Below, piece by piece: positions 1-11,200 of a DNA stretch of 64,000 nt (its first letter is position 1; each line of letters opens with the position of its first letter). The notes under the pieces were generated by a model, which was not told the DNA's origin, searched no databases, and saw only the letters and a program-made list of their open reading frames with translations. The position numbers were made by a program, and so were the translations under genes. This DNA is from Lutjanus erythropterus (Eukaryota > Chordata > Actinopteri > Lutjaniformes > Lutjanidae), in contig CM034600.1 in NCBI GenBank assembly GCA_020091685.1, positions 12,628,438 to 12,692,437 of the forward strand. Reading direction: 5' to 3'.

Positions 1-252
1 TATATACATATATACATACTACATTCATTAACAGGCTCATTGCTTATGTCTGTTGTTAAGCACAGGGATATGTTAAATGCATTGTGTTTACAAGCTACTC
101 CTAATCTTTCAAAGGTGTGTCGTTTTCCCTGTATTTGTACATAATTTTTATTTTCCAATTGTGAAAAGTAATAAAGTTGTTATCGCCACAAGTATGCCGA
201 GCGTTTTATTTTATAAATTGCACTTTACTTCCTGTTTATATCGGGACTCAAT
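1..252. other. AT-rich left edge, no gene seen
   Basis: This is AT-rich sequence upstream of the first inverted-repeat element. The short open frames in it have no recognisable protein features. I see no coding exon. Confidence 0.5.
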
Positions 253-493
253 ATCGTGTATAGAAGGGAACCCCAGACCCACGAAAAATCTCGCGAGAAT
301 GGTTATTTTAATCAATACCAGGACTTTTCACTAACCCTACAAAGTGTCTCTGTCCCTAAACCTACCCAGACCTTAGCCATGGAATTGTTGCATTATAAAT
401 CATTATGAGTTTGTACAATGTGCGCAATGAAGAAACAACGCTTACAAATCTCGCGAGAGTTTCGCAAATCGACGGTTCCATTGTAGATATGAC
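253..493 (+). mobile_element. TCTCGCGAGA-bearing MITE, copy A
   Basis: This is an inverted-repeat element of about 241 bp. The left end (ATCGTGTATAGAAGGGAACC) and the reverse complement of the right end match with a few changes. Perfect TCTCGCGAGA palindromes lie at 289-298 and 449-458, each just inside an end. The interior shares blocks with copies B, C and D, such as the segment around 'cctaaacctacccagacctta' and the TGCGCAATGAAGAA block near 420-433. It lies about 60 bp upstream of the splice donor of the first transposase-derived gene, so it is probably that gene's promoter. TCTCGCGAGA is an established vertebrate core-promoter motif (CGCG element). The MITE interpretation is mine. Confidence 0.75.
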
Positions 494-553
494 TGGATTA
501 CAGCTGGTGATCACGTAGCGGTGGAGAGGCTGACTACTTGTACAGTTTTTGTT
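494..553 (+). other. Putative non-coding exon 1 of transposase-derived gene 1
   Basis: The sequence ends at a good splice donor (GTT|GTAAGT, GT at 554-555). The same donor with similar flanks occurs at 4038 upstream of the paralogous gene. An acceptor (TTTACAG, AG at 1130-1131) precedes the coding exon. Conservation of both splice sites between the copies supports a real 5' UTR exon. The transcription start is not visible and is assumed to lie in or just after the upstream inverted-repeat element. Confidence 0.55.
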
Positions 554-1330
554 GTAAGTATAATGCACCATAGTCAGTGCGCACGCTAAGTAGTTTAATT
601 TGTCCGTAAGCTGCATTGAAGTAGTAGCACTATATACGCTAAATACGTATTTTGTTGGTGAAGGCAATGTAGTATCTTGCTACCTGGCTAGCCTAAATTA
701 CAGCATCGAATATTACTATCGAGTGGATTGAACACCTTTGACTGTCAACAAAAACCCAATGAGCCTCTTTAAATGTGTGTGAGCTGCTGCTGGTTAAAGG
801 CCCTGTGCCTTAAAGTGTGAAGTGTTATTTTGTCCAGCCCATGTAGCTGCATTTGAGTCCTGATGCTGTTTTCAGGAATATGTGATTGCATCATGTCAAT
901 ATGGACCAAAATCTATAAGAAATGTTTTCCAGCACCTTCTTGAATCTGCCACAGAGAATTAAGGCAGTTCTGAAAGGGGATCAAACCTGGTACTAGCAAG
1001 GTGTACCTAATAAAGAGGCCAGTGAGGGTATTTGTCTTTGCATACAATTGAGTGTTTGTGTTTCAAACAGTTATAATGTATGAAATGTTAATTTCTGGTA
1101 TTTCTTATCATCTCTTTCTGTCTATTTACAGACCAATAAGGACACAAATGTCACCAAGGATCTTTTACACTCTGCACCTCAGTGGACAAAATAAGGGAAG
1201 CACCACATGAAAAGTAACTTTGTAGTAATTAAATCATAACTACAGAAGCATCTGCTCAGTTATTCACTGGAGTGACAGCTGGTATTATCTGCCACCTTCA
1301 AAGGAGATGGTCAACACCTCCGCTTCCAGC

Positions 1331-1654
1331 ATGAGTGAGTTAACAGACTTTGACAGAGGCCAAATAGTTGGTGCACAACTTGCAGGTCTGTCAGTCAGAG
1401 AAACCGCCCAGTTATGTGGTGTATCAAGTCAAACTGTTCTCAAAGTCATGAGTGTCTATAATAAACATGGACACACTGCATCAGCAAAGAAGAACAGTCG
1501 GCACAAGTCACAGACAAAAAAGATAAGGCAGACAAAAGGTGCTGCTTACAGAGGAGCTGCCAAGGTGAAGCCAGTACCTGAGCCTCTGGTCGACACACAA
1601 AACCCAGATGAAGAGAGTAAAAGACCTGATTCCCAAACCAAGGACAGTCAGTAA
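1331..1654 (+). CDS. Transposase-derived DNA-binding protein, short paralogue
   Basis: The product is 107 residues from the Met at 1331. An in-frame Met at 1307 adds eight, but 1331 aligns with the start of the paralogue at 5306. The N-terminus reads [20 protein letters not shown] and continues as a helix-turn-helix ending near VMSVYNKHG. This is the typical first HTH of fish Tc1-like transposases. About 36 of the first 56 residues equal the paralogue. After a Lys-rich segment the protein skips some 38 residues found in the paralogue (the second HTH) and resumes at RGAAK, then ends in a Pro/Glu/Asp/Lys-rich tail. No DDE catalytic domain follows. The coding exon starts after the acceptor at 1131 and the ORF has no disruption. 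It could be a domesticated gene or a well-preserved remnant. Function is unknown; DNA binding is inferred from family. Confidence 0.6.
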   Translation: MSELTDFDRGQIVGAQLAGLSVRETAQLCGVSSQTVLKVMSVYNKHGHTASAKKNSRHKSQTKKIRQTKGAAYRGAAKVKPVPEPLVDTQNPDEESKRPDSQTKDSQ

Positions 1655-2154
1655 CGTGGTCTGAGGAGCTGTATTTCAGACTTTACATAGGCTGGTTAAT
1701 TGTATGTGCATAAAGTCACAGGATGCCTTCCTTTAAACCACAGTTTTATTCACTGTTGAACATTTTCATTTACATTGTTGGTTTAATTTTTTTTTTCTTG
1801 ATCATGTCATGTAAGCTTCAATAACTTTAGTTCAGTTTAAATCAGCAGCACCTGTATATTTTTGGGTGCAGCTGTCATTTTTGTTGTTGAGGTGGAAAAA
1901 CACATAAGACAAAACAATGCCAGATTTTTCTTTAATTTTGAATCACCATTATATAATATGCATACTGGACAATGAAACCAACTTAAAAACTGGAATTGAT
2001 ATTTTATCCAAAATGTAAAAAAAGAGATCAATGGGAACAGAGAGAACTGTCTATATGCCACATTCTTATGTTAGACAGGTAGTGTTTTTCCCACATGCTG
2101 GAATGAAGCAGTGTTTTAAGCTGATAGGTGCATGATGACTGCTGTCCACTAAAG
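1655..2154. other. 3' region of transposase-derived gene 1
   Basis: This is AT-rich sequence after the stop codon, probably 3' UTR and then spacer. No further coding similarity was found, and in particular there is no trace of a DDE catalytic domain. Confidence 0.45.
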
Positions 2155-2749
2155 CAGGGGTCTCAAACTGATCACCCGCTCTCCCCCTCCATCCAGCCCA
2201 CAACGTGATGTCAAAAATATAACCTGGACCACAGAGTTGTTTTATTTTTTCTAGTTGTTTAATACCGATTTAAACTTCCCTTCAACTGAATACAGTTGAA
2301 ATAAAAACACAAATCTATTAAAAAAAAACACACACAAAAAAAAAACATTGTATGATAAGATACGACTTTGTTGATCCCACACCTGGAAAAGAATATCTCG
2401 TTCAACAATATTTCTCTATAAGCAAACACAGTGGCAGAGTGGATTAGCTAGTTATGTGACAAAGCTTAAGTTTTCTTTGCAATGACTGACGATGACTGAC
2501 AAATTCAAAGTGACAGGAGAGTCGCTGAGTTTGTGTTCAATGCACAGCTAACTAATGATTATAACAAAGAATAGGAACTGCTGTTTGTATTTTTTGTTAA
2601 GTATGACATATAAATGTTACTAATGGACGCAAAAAGTTAAATTTTCATAAATATTGCCCATTCCTGCAGTTCTTGACCATTAACATGGCCTCACCATGAG
2701 ATGACAATACTTTAAGTGGCCTCAAGCCAATTTGAGTTTGAGACCCCTG
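2155..2749. mobile_element. hAT-type non-autonomous element with perfect 8-bp target duplication
   Basis: The left end is CAGGGGTCTCAAACT and the right end AGTTTGAGACCCCTG, a perfect 15-bp inverted repeat. The element is flanked on both sides by the identical 8-bp direct repeat CACTAAAG (2147-2154 and 2750-2757). Terminal sequence and an 8-bp duplication are the signature of hAT elements (Charlie/Tip100-like ends). The 595-bp interior is AT-rich with no transposase ORF. The exact target duplication points to a fairly recent insertion between the two transposase-derived genes. Confidence 0.9.
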
Positions 2750-3717
2750 CACTAAAGTCCATGTACCCAAAAATTATTATTGGTTTCTGACTGATTAGCC
2801 TTTTTTCTGTAGTTGAGAATTCAGGGGAAAAATACTGTAACTTTTCTGTGGATCAATATTACAGATTCATCCTCTGTACTGTGCATTGATTTCAATAAGA
2901 GAAAATACATCTATGTTCTCCTGACAGCCTCCATCTATCTTTTTTTCTTGTGTTAGATCACTGTTCTGGCCACCACTTTTGTATGCACTGTGACCCACTG
3001 AAAATACCTGTTTTATCAGGATATGTTGACCTTTGATGAAGAGAAGCAGCATCAGATGAAAAGCAGAGTGGATGTTGACTGCTTCAAAAAGGGTAGTTTT
3101 AGAGCTGTTTTTTCATAATTATAAAAGTCTCTCATTGGAGATTATTGAATAATGGAAATAATTAATAGTTGCAACCTGAATTCGGTTACCTCGGAATTAG
3201 TAATTCTTCATGTGCAATTTACATTATTTTGTCTACCCTTCCCCTGTACCAGCAAAAGCAGAGGGAAGATTTACAACATGCTTATTGCAGCTAATTCTAC
3301 AGAAAGCACTATAAAGAGCAGTGGTGGAAGAAGTATTCAGAAAAAGGCAACATCATAGTGTTCAGAACAGAACAACTGAGCGCAATATCAAAACAAAAAG
3401 GAAAAATAGAAAAATACAGGGCAACATAATAATGATGAAATAGATTAAGAATAAATTCATTAAAAAACACACACAAGTGGTCAATCCGGAATTAAGGTAT
3501 GTAGACGTTCTGGCTTTTGTAACATTTCACATATTTCTTACATAGTACTATATAGTAGAGTACTTATATATGCAACAAGTGTAGGAATAGTTTTTAAGAA
3601 ACTTCGGCATTTATGTGTGAAATACTGTTTAAGTAAAACATTGAGGGATGTAAAGCAGTAGTTATGGCTCTTTTATTCTGAAACGCTCCCACCAGAAACA
3701 CTACTACTTCTCCCACC
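2750..3717. other. Spacer between the two transposase-derived genes
   Basis: AT-rich sequence with short open frames only. No domain, RNA gene or clear element was recognised up to the left end of inverted-repeat copy B. Confidence 0.4.
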
Positions 3718-3955
3718 GGTCATGTCTAGAAAGGAGCCCCAGACACGCGAAAGATCTCGCGAGAGTGATCATTTTAGCCCAAACCATGATCTTTCTCTCA
3801 TGGTAAACAGGTGCTTTTTTCCTAAATCAAAACACATCTTAACCACTGTAACATTATAAAACGTAATTAGTTTGCACAAGGTGCGCAATGAAGAATAATC
3901 ACATATAAATGTCGCGAGAACTCCACAAATCACGGGTTCCCTTCTAGACACGACC
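3718..3955 (+). mobile_element. TCTCGCGAGA-bearing MITE, copy B
   Basis: This is a 238-bp element with ends GGTCATGTCTAGAAAGGAGC and, at the right, TTCCCTTCTAGACACGACC, which form a terminal inverted repeat. A perfect TCTCGCGAGA lies at 3755-3764 and a one-base variant, TGTCGCGAGA, at 3910-3919. It is collinear with copies A, C and D. The flanks carry similar sequence (ACTTCTCCCACCGGT left, ACTTCTCTCCCCGGT right), which may be a degenerate target duplication or chance. It ends about 83 bp before the splice donor of the second transposase-derived gene and is its likely promoter. Confidence 0.78.
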
Positions 3956-4037
3956 ACTTCTCTCCCCGGTGAAACACAAACATAGCTTGGTGATCATGTA
4001 GCAGTGGACAGGCTGACCACGTTGTACAATTTTAGTT
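3956..4037 (+). other. Putative non-coding exon 1 of transposase-derived gene 2
   Basis: The sequence between MITE copy B and the donor TTAGTT|GTAAGT (GT at 4038-4039) matches the corresponding part of gene 1, including the run CAGTGCGCACGCT just inside the intron. The acceptor is TTTATAG (AG at 5146-5147). The paired preservation of donor and acceptor supports a two-exon gene. Confidence 0.55.
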
Positions 4038-4449
4038 GTAAGTACAACACATCATAGTCAGTGCGCACGCTCATGTGTTTCATTTGTCTTTAAATTACAT
4101 TAAAACGGTAAAATTATATTCTGAATGTGTTTTTTGTTGGTGAAAGCTAATCCAGTAGCTTGCTACCTGGCTAGCCTAAAATTAAAGCATCGAGATTTCC
4201 TATCGAGTGGGTTGGGCACCTTTGACTGTCAACAAAAGCCCAGCTGATGATAATGAGCCTTCCTAAATGTGTGTCAGCTGCTGCTGCTGCTGGGTTATTG
4301 CACTCTGCTGTGAAGTGTTCAGTTTATTTTGTCCAGCCCCTGTAGTTGTTTATACCTGCCTCAGGTAACGTTAGCTCCATCGTGGTGATTGTGTGAATCC
4401 TGCTACTGGATTCATTTTTAATACAGAACATCTGTCTCTGCATACGATT

Positions 4450-5062
4450 AGGACTGGTCAGTAAATCAATATTATATCTATCATGATATGAAAACAGATA
4501 TCATCCTAGATTTTGGATATTGTTATATCATAATGTGGCATAAATGTCGTCTTTTCCTGCTTTTCTGAATTTATCAGATTGTTTTAGTTGTTTTAATATT
4601 TTCCTTTACACAGTTAGTCATTGCATCCTGATCCCTACTGATGATTATTCATCAAATCTCATTGTGTTAATATTTTGTGAAAGTACCAAATAGTCAGCCC
4701 TATAATGTTGCTGCAACATCAATATTGACAGATTTGGTCTAAAATATTGTGATATTTGATTTTGTCCATATTGCGTAGTCCCTCTGCCAGTGTTTTACTA
4801 TTATATATGACACTTGGGGATTAATATTACTGCTTCATTAATGTGTACAGTGCATTTTACTGCTGTAGCTGGTTATGATTGTGTTAATTCTGGGTACTTT
4901 ACTGAGTAGCTTAATCTACAGCAAGCATCATATTCTGTAAGGTCATAATATGTTTACATTATTTGAGACTTTATGGTATGTTAGTTTAGAGAAAATGTGT
5001 TCATTGAGATATAAATCGTAATATCGCAATATTATTTATGGGCTATATCATCCAGCCCTACA
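4450..5062. repeat. Interspersed ATATC-rich repeat in the intron of gene 2
   Basis: The ends resemble each other inverted (AGGACTGGTCAGTAAATCAA at the left, GGGCTATATCATCCAGCCCT at the right), with many ATATTGTGATAT-like blocks between. This is typical of a common fish interspersed element. No ORF. It makes this intron about twice as long as that of the paralogue. Confidence 0.4.
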
Positions 5063-5305
5063 TGCAGTTGTATTTTGGTGTTTCAAATAAATGTAGTGTT
5101 TTAAAATTTTAATACTTTTTAATTTTCCCTTTTCATCCCATTTATAGACACTTCAACTGCCTTTTAGAAGTGGATTTCTTCCTACCATGGATCTTTCTGC
5201 TTTAGTAAAAAGAAAAATGTAAACACCATAGGACAGTGGACTTCGGAGCACCTAAGTAGCACTTAACAGAGCCTGCTGCCTGCCTGAAGGCCTCATCAAA
5301 GGAAT

Positions 5306-5938
5306 ATGAGTGACTTAACAGAGTTTGAAAGATGCCAAATAGTTGCTGCACGACTATCAGGCGCATCTGTCACCAAAACTGCACAGCTGTTTAACGTGGC
5401 GAGAGGAACGGTCTCCAGAGTCATGACTGTGTACATCAAACATGGACGAACAGCATCCGCAAAGAAGAACAGCGGGCGCAAGTCAAAGCTCACTGAAAAT
5501 GATAGACAGACCCTCCTCAGGATAGTTGATGAACACCCTGAGTACACAGCCTCAAAGATAACCACAGAGCTGAACAGACACCTCTCACACGCCGTCTCAG
5601 TAAAAACTATACGGCGTGAGCTTCACAAAGCTGGTATATTTAGAGGAGCAGCCAATCGTAAACCAGAGGCAGAGACTGACGCACAAAAGCCAGATGGAAA
5701 GAACACTAAACCTGAACCTCATACACAGAAATCTGGTGAAGAGAGCACAAGACGTGAAATGTTAAAACATGACAAAGAGTGTGGCACACAAAAGCCTCCG
5801 GAGGACAAAACTGTATCTGAACCCCAGGCAGAAAAATCTGAAGAGACGAGACAACCTGAAGTCAGTGAAGAAGATTACAGCACTCAAAACTCTGGTGCAG
5901 AGAGCACAGGAGCTGAATGCCAGACAAATGTACAGTAA
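5306..5938 (+). CDS. Domesticated Tc1-like transposase DNA-binding protein, long paralogue
   Basis: An intact 210-residue ORF lies in the second exon, starting at [20 protein letters not shown]. Residues 1 to about 45 form the first HTH of Tc1-like transposases. A basic linker ([17 protein letters not shown]) follows. Residues of about 58-110 form the second, paired-type HTH, ending in [15 protein letters not shown]. In a normal Tc1 transposase a DDE catalytic domain of some 220 residues would follow. Here it is replaced by about 95 hydrophilic residues with a loose repeated theme ([30 protein letters not shown]). The start codon is a true ATG and the frame has no stop or shift, unlike the decayed transposase elsewhere in this window. 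This fits a host gene that kept only DNA binding. Its DNA target and role are unknown; a nuclear location is inferred. It could instead be a deletion derivative of a transposon. Confidence 0.72.
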   Translation: MSDLTEFERCQIVAARLSGASVTKTAQLFNVARGTVSRVMTVYIKHGRTASAKKNSGRKSKLTENDRQTLLRIVDEHPEYTASKITTELNRHLSHAVSVKTIRRELHKAGIFRGAANRKPEAETDAQKPDGKNTKPEPHTQKSGEESTRREMLKHDKECGTQKPPEDKTVSEPQAEKSEETRQPEVSEEDYSTQNSGAESTGAECQTNVQ

Positions 5939-7875
5939 TAATGTGTTCTGATGTGCTGTTTTTCAGCCTCCCAGCATCCAGAGGGATCATGTTAAGGGAA
6001 AATCACAGAATGCCTTCACCCCTTAATGTCACCAACTGCCCATATATCTGTAATAACATTTCAGTTTTTAAGATTTCATTGTTCATTTTGCATGAGTGCA
6101 TCATGGTGCAATATTCAGAGCTATTTAATTTTTCAAGTTTTACAAGCAAACTTAATTTAAACTGTTGGGAATTAGCCTAAATGGTTGAAAATATCCACAC
6201 CGTAGATGTTTAAAAGTATATTATGATATTATTCAATGCAAAACATTCAATTCACAAGATAAACACAGCGGCCATTTTCCTCTGATGTGACACTCAGGGT
6301 GAGAAACTCAAATGTCATACTGCTGTTCCAGGTTGCAGGTCATACAGAGAATCTGAGAAATTGTTATCATTTCAGCACTTCCTGACTGATCAGCAACATT
6401 TTTGTATTGGATATAATCAGGGTTAGGTCAGATAACTTTGAAATGTAGTCAGTTACTGAAACCAAATTACATGGAAATTTATGTAATTAGAAAATATAGA
6501 ATCTTAAAATAAAATGAAACATCCAACTGCACTATTTATTTTTTGCTGAAAATGTCTTGGATGATAATTGATGACCACACGTAAGGTCTTGAATCTCAGT
6601 CATCACGTCCCTCCTGTGCTGCCTTTTCTTTTGTATGCTAAGTTTCACATTTGTAGCACCTGCATGTGTATAGCTGGGACACGAGTGGGACACAAACTGC
6701 CAGACAACATGTAATGTTTGTACTACATATTAAAACATTACACAGAAAAATACAAAAGTTGTCTGTACTTTCTGATGTTAAATGGACAGTTTGGATTATT
6801 TGATGTGGAATTGTAGGGGGTACTTGGCCATAGTCAGTGTATGACCTCCAGTTAGGAGAAGCAGAGAGGGGCACCAGCATGGAAGCTAAACAATGTACTT
6901 TTGTGGACAGGATCAGCTACAAAATATATTTTAGCCACTTAAAGAGGTCAACTTCAAAAAATCAATATCAGTTTACATGTACAATAATTAACTTAATGTC
7001 AAACAGCCTTTTCCGACAGGAACCTGTTATAAAAGCCAAATATCTCTCCAAACCAGCCAGACTCCATAGCAAAGTCAGTAATTGTACCTTGCAAAAAAAA
7101 GTAGTTGCCGATCTAGTGTGTGTTACTGTGTGACTTCGATGTTTTAATGATTGCATTCACTGCAATCACAACCTTCCTCCTAAGGGCTGTGGGACCTCCT
7201 GCTGCTCCTCCCAGACATGGAACATCTTTCCTGTCTCTCCATCACTGGTCGTCATGGTCATCCATTGTCAACCTCCTTGCTCACCAGCTGTAAAAAAACA
7301 AGCAGTGACACAACTGCTGAAAGAGTCAAGAGGCCTGAAAGATTCTGGAGTGAGCCATTCAATTCCATGTTAATGACAACAGTCTGCAGCACAGATCATC
7401 TGAAAGAACAGAAAATGCAGGTCAATAGACTGGAATGATAAGAAGACGTCAAAAAAGATGGATGTGGGTAACTACATTTAAAACTGTGGGGAAAACTGTT
7501 GAATGAGGCCTAATTTATGAAAAGAGGTTTAGATCATGGTAGTTTGAGTTGTTGTCATTCATTACTTTCCCTTGTTCAACATTTTGCAAAACGATGATGC
7601 ACAGATTGGGAGCAAAATACTTCATCATTGTTTTTTATGGTTCCAGAGTTCATCTGACAGTTTGCTGTTTGAAATTTTAAAAGGTTATTCCCCGACACGG
7701 ATGCATGAATACTGCATTCCTGTGAGTTTTGTACAGTTCTCTCATGTAGTCCAGACTGGTAAATATCTGGTTGATGTCACAAACTACAATTGTTTCCTCA
7801 TTACCATATTAGATATAGTATAGATATAGTATACTGTAAGTTGTGTATATGGTCTACTATGTGTACTATACACAC

Positions 7876-7932
7876 TGTAGTAGTAGTAGTAGTAGTACTG
7901 TAGTAGTAGTTGTAGTAGTAGTAGTAGGAGTA
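7876..7932. repeat. TAG trinucleotide microsatellite
   Basis: TAG/GTA units repeat with a few interruptions (tagtagtagtagtagta). Confidence 0.9.
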
Positions 7933-8071
7933 CTGTCTATCAGCTCTAACTAGCAAGCTAGACACATTTAGGTTCTCCACTTAACCGTCTTGTTTCTTGA
8001 TTAATTACCATGTAGAAATACTAGAAACTGACACATTGTGGTTTAGCAGCTCTACTCTAAGAGTATATACA

Positions 8072-8150
8072 TATTGATTGATTGATTGGTTGGTTGGTTG
8101 GTTGATTGATTGATTGATTGATTGAGTGAGTGAGTGAGTGAGTGAGTGAT
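8072..8150. repeat. TTGA/TTGG/GTGA tetranucleotide microsatellite
   Basis: A compound run of GATT, GGTT and GAGT units lies directly upstream of the SELENOK promoter. Confidence 0.92.
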
Positions 8151-8207
8151 TGGGGGCAAATGTCCGAGCGCAACAACGGAAAATATTTTATTTTGAAATG
8201 AACGGAC

Positions 8208-8216
8208 CCGGAAGTG
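8208..8216 (+). promoter_or_regulatory. ETS-type site in SELENOK promoter
   Basis: CCGGAAGTG sits 47 bp before the SELENOK start codon. It matches the core recognised by ETS/GABP factors, common in housekeeping TATA-less promoters. Position and match are seen; binding is inferred. Confidence 0.55.
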
Positions 8217-8262
8217 CACCGCCAGTCGTAAACACAGCTGTGAAAGCTGCTGTTACCAAAAG

Positions 8263-11200
8263 ATGGTGTACGTGTCCAACGGTGAGTGGTTTCCACTGTG
8301 TCTTCAACTGTTTTTTCATCCTTAGAACGAATATTAAGCTTTCTTGTATGTGTGTAGTTAATTTATCGAACATGTTCATTTAAATGACAAAACTTACACA
8401 GAAATATGTGAAGGTGGCGGAGCGTTTGGCTAAACTTAGCTCTCTAGCTTGTTAGCAAGTTTAGCCTGACGGACCTGCGTAGCAAGAACTGCTGAGTTAA
8501 TCATGCGAGTCTTTGTAATGTTACTACTGTTTCCATCATTTCTCGGCACATATTTTCTAATTTCAGAGTTAATTGCAGAAGTTTGTCGGGTGTCCTGTGA
8601 GGCGATCCTTTAGGCGATGTAACAAACAGGCCCCTTTTCATTAAAACATCTTAAGACTGAGATGATCTGTCCTCGGACTTACAGTGGGGCTAAGATCATC
8701 TTAACCATAAGATCCTTCTGGGAAACATGGCTCTGCTGTGTTGTGTCTGTCTTTTAAGTCCTGAATGTCTGCCCTGTGTGCACAATATACCAGTTTAGTC
8801 TAAGGAAAGTCCCACTGGAAACTGCCTAAACGTTTAGCTGGTGTCTCACCCAAATGTCTCTCTCAGGTCAGGTCCTGGACAGCAGGACACAGTCGCCATG
8901 GCGACTGTCCTTACTGGTCGATCTCTTCTGGGGAGCAGTGGAGTTTATTGGCCTGTTGTAAGTCAATCACTCACACAAATATTGAATCAATTAAACCAAA
9001 AGGCCACGTTATTAACCATAATGTGGGTCTTCTCTAATAATGTGATCTACATGTAATCTACGTTTGAAGGTTTGTTTTAATGAGGTTTATTAAGGGTGTC
9101 AGTAATGTTTTTCTGATTTCAAGAGGTGCTGAGACTCAGCTGAGGAACCACATTATATTGGATTTATTTTGTTTAATATTGTTTTGGGCAGCAACTATTA
9201 TTTTCATATTGATTAATCTGTTGATCATTTCCTTGACTGATTGATTAGCTGTTTCAACCATTGTCACATACATTGATCGCTGTTTCCCATCCATCATCCT
9301 GAAATATCTTGTTTTGTGGAAAACCCAAAGATATTCAGTGTGCTGTCAAACAAGTAAAGAATTCTGAAACTATTCTCATTTGAGAAGCTTAAATTCAAGA
9401 ATTTGGGCATTTTTGTCTTTAAAAGAATGACTCAAAATAATTAATCAAGTATCAAAATGGTTTGCAGTTCATTAAATAGAGGACAATTTATCAATTAATC
9501 ATTAGAGCTTTAATACTGTTAACCTGTGGGCAGTGAAAATAATTGAAAGTGTAGTAATAGTAAAATACTTAAATGACTATTCGTGTCACAGCTCTCTGAG
9601 GCTGTATTAGACTCAGCTTTGAGCTGAATTCTAATGTCAGCAGCTTATCGCCTGCAGTGACGCTAACGTACTGATGTTTAGCAGTTAGTGTTTAACATCT
9701 TTCATTAGCATGCTAACATTTGCTAATGAAGTGAATGCTTAACCAGATTGGAATGTCTTTTTTTATTCAGGTATTTTGTTTTAAACTAGTGAACTGAGAA
9801 AAACAATGTTTCCATTGTCACAATATAACACTGTAATCCACTCTGTTCTTCTTTGTCCCCTACTAGTTTTAAGACATTGATTGACCCGCACATGTCTAAG
9901 CACGGAAGCAGTGCTTCGTCAGGCTTCACTGATCCCAGAGGGTAGGTCTCAGAGCCACAGTCATTTCTCTACTTCTCTACTATCACACACACGCCTGACT
10001 ACTCCCTAACCTGATGATGTGAGTTAAGTCCATGTGGTACCATGTACTTGTCATATGTAGGAACTACTTGAGGATTTTATTTGGAATGGGTATCCCGTTA
10101 AAGGCATAATATGCAACAATTTTGCTTTAACAAAAAAAAAAACAAAAAAAAACACAATCCCTTTTAATCATCACTTATGACCCACTGGAAGTGTGTGGTA
10201 ATGGCTGGATCTTTAGAAACCCTGCCCTGCATTATTTTGTTGTGCTGTGGATGCTTCACCAACCCATAACATAGATATTTGACATCCTAGGAATGATACT
10301 CAGCAATCACCTACCTTTCTGGTAGGGATGTTCCTGGGGACTAATTTCCCTGTCAATTAAACAGAAATTTTAAGAAAACACTCAACAGACAGTTAAAATT
10401 TAGCACAACTTATTAATTGATAATGTAAAAAAAAAATCAAAAAGTACTGTGTGTATTAAGTGCCATTTGAAGACATTAATCACATTCTTCAATTACCCGA
10501 TCGTATTATAAATGTCGCTGAAATGTGAGGCACTTTGCATTATGAACAATGCAAATTATTTTACAGTAGATCATAATAACTCACTTTTCAGACTGAGTAG
10601 GATCACAGCGTCCGCAGGTAAACCACGTCATTTAGCCGAAGCTGATGAACATTAGCCGTGTGTTAGCATGTTGCTAACATGTCGGTTAACCTCCACATGC
10701 CTGCGCTCACAATGGTTACACGTTGAGTGGCAGTTTGAGTGGCTATATATCAGTTTCTTATGACGCAGCCAACATACAACCTTATTTTCATTTACTAGAT
10801 CAAAATATTGCCAAACTGTTTTTTACAAGCTGTCATCTGTTCCACTTTGCTGTGCCCACCCCTTCATTCCAGTTTCAAATATCTGTTACAGGCAAGAAAA
10901 TGATGAAAACAATAATAAAGAAGTTATTGTTACAATTTTAAGGTCTTTTTTTTGGTCTCATGCCATTGTTCCATCTCTTCTTTCACTTCTGCAGTCCTCC
11001 AGGTCCCCCAGGTGGCAGAAGACGGATGGGAAGAATCTCCCAAGGTGGAGGTCCTGGCGCTCCACCAATGGGTGGAGGATGAGGAAGGTAAGAAATTTTT
11101 TTTTTTTTTTCCTAAATAAAACATTAGTCATCAGATAAACCTTGTTGATATCTTGTACATTCTCTTTCTGCGGTTTGTATCACAAAATGAGATTAGGGGT

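Larger units (their letters stand above)
5939..8150. other. Intergenic stretch before SELENOK
   Basis: The start is probably the 3' UTR of the transposase-derived gene 2. Near 6778-6975 is one arm of the TTAA-flanked long-inverted-repeat family also seen at 30 kb and 53 kb. The remainder is AT-rich without coding exons and ends in simple repeats. Small frames here have no recognised features. Confidence 0.45.

Noticed and set aside
5939-6180. Hidden DDE catalytic domain after the long transposase-derived ORF
   Set aside because: No frame shows the conserved Asp/Asp/Glu landmarks of Tc1 transposases that are visible in the element at 57 kb.
7870-8150. CRISPR-like repeated array
   Set aside because: These are simple microsatellites with units of 3-4 bases and no spacers; the genome is eukaryotic.
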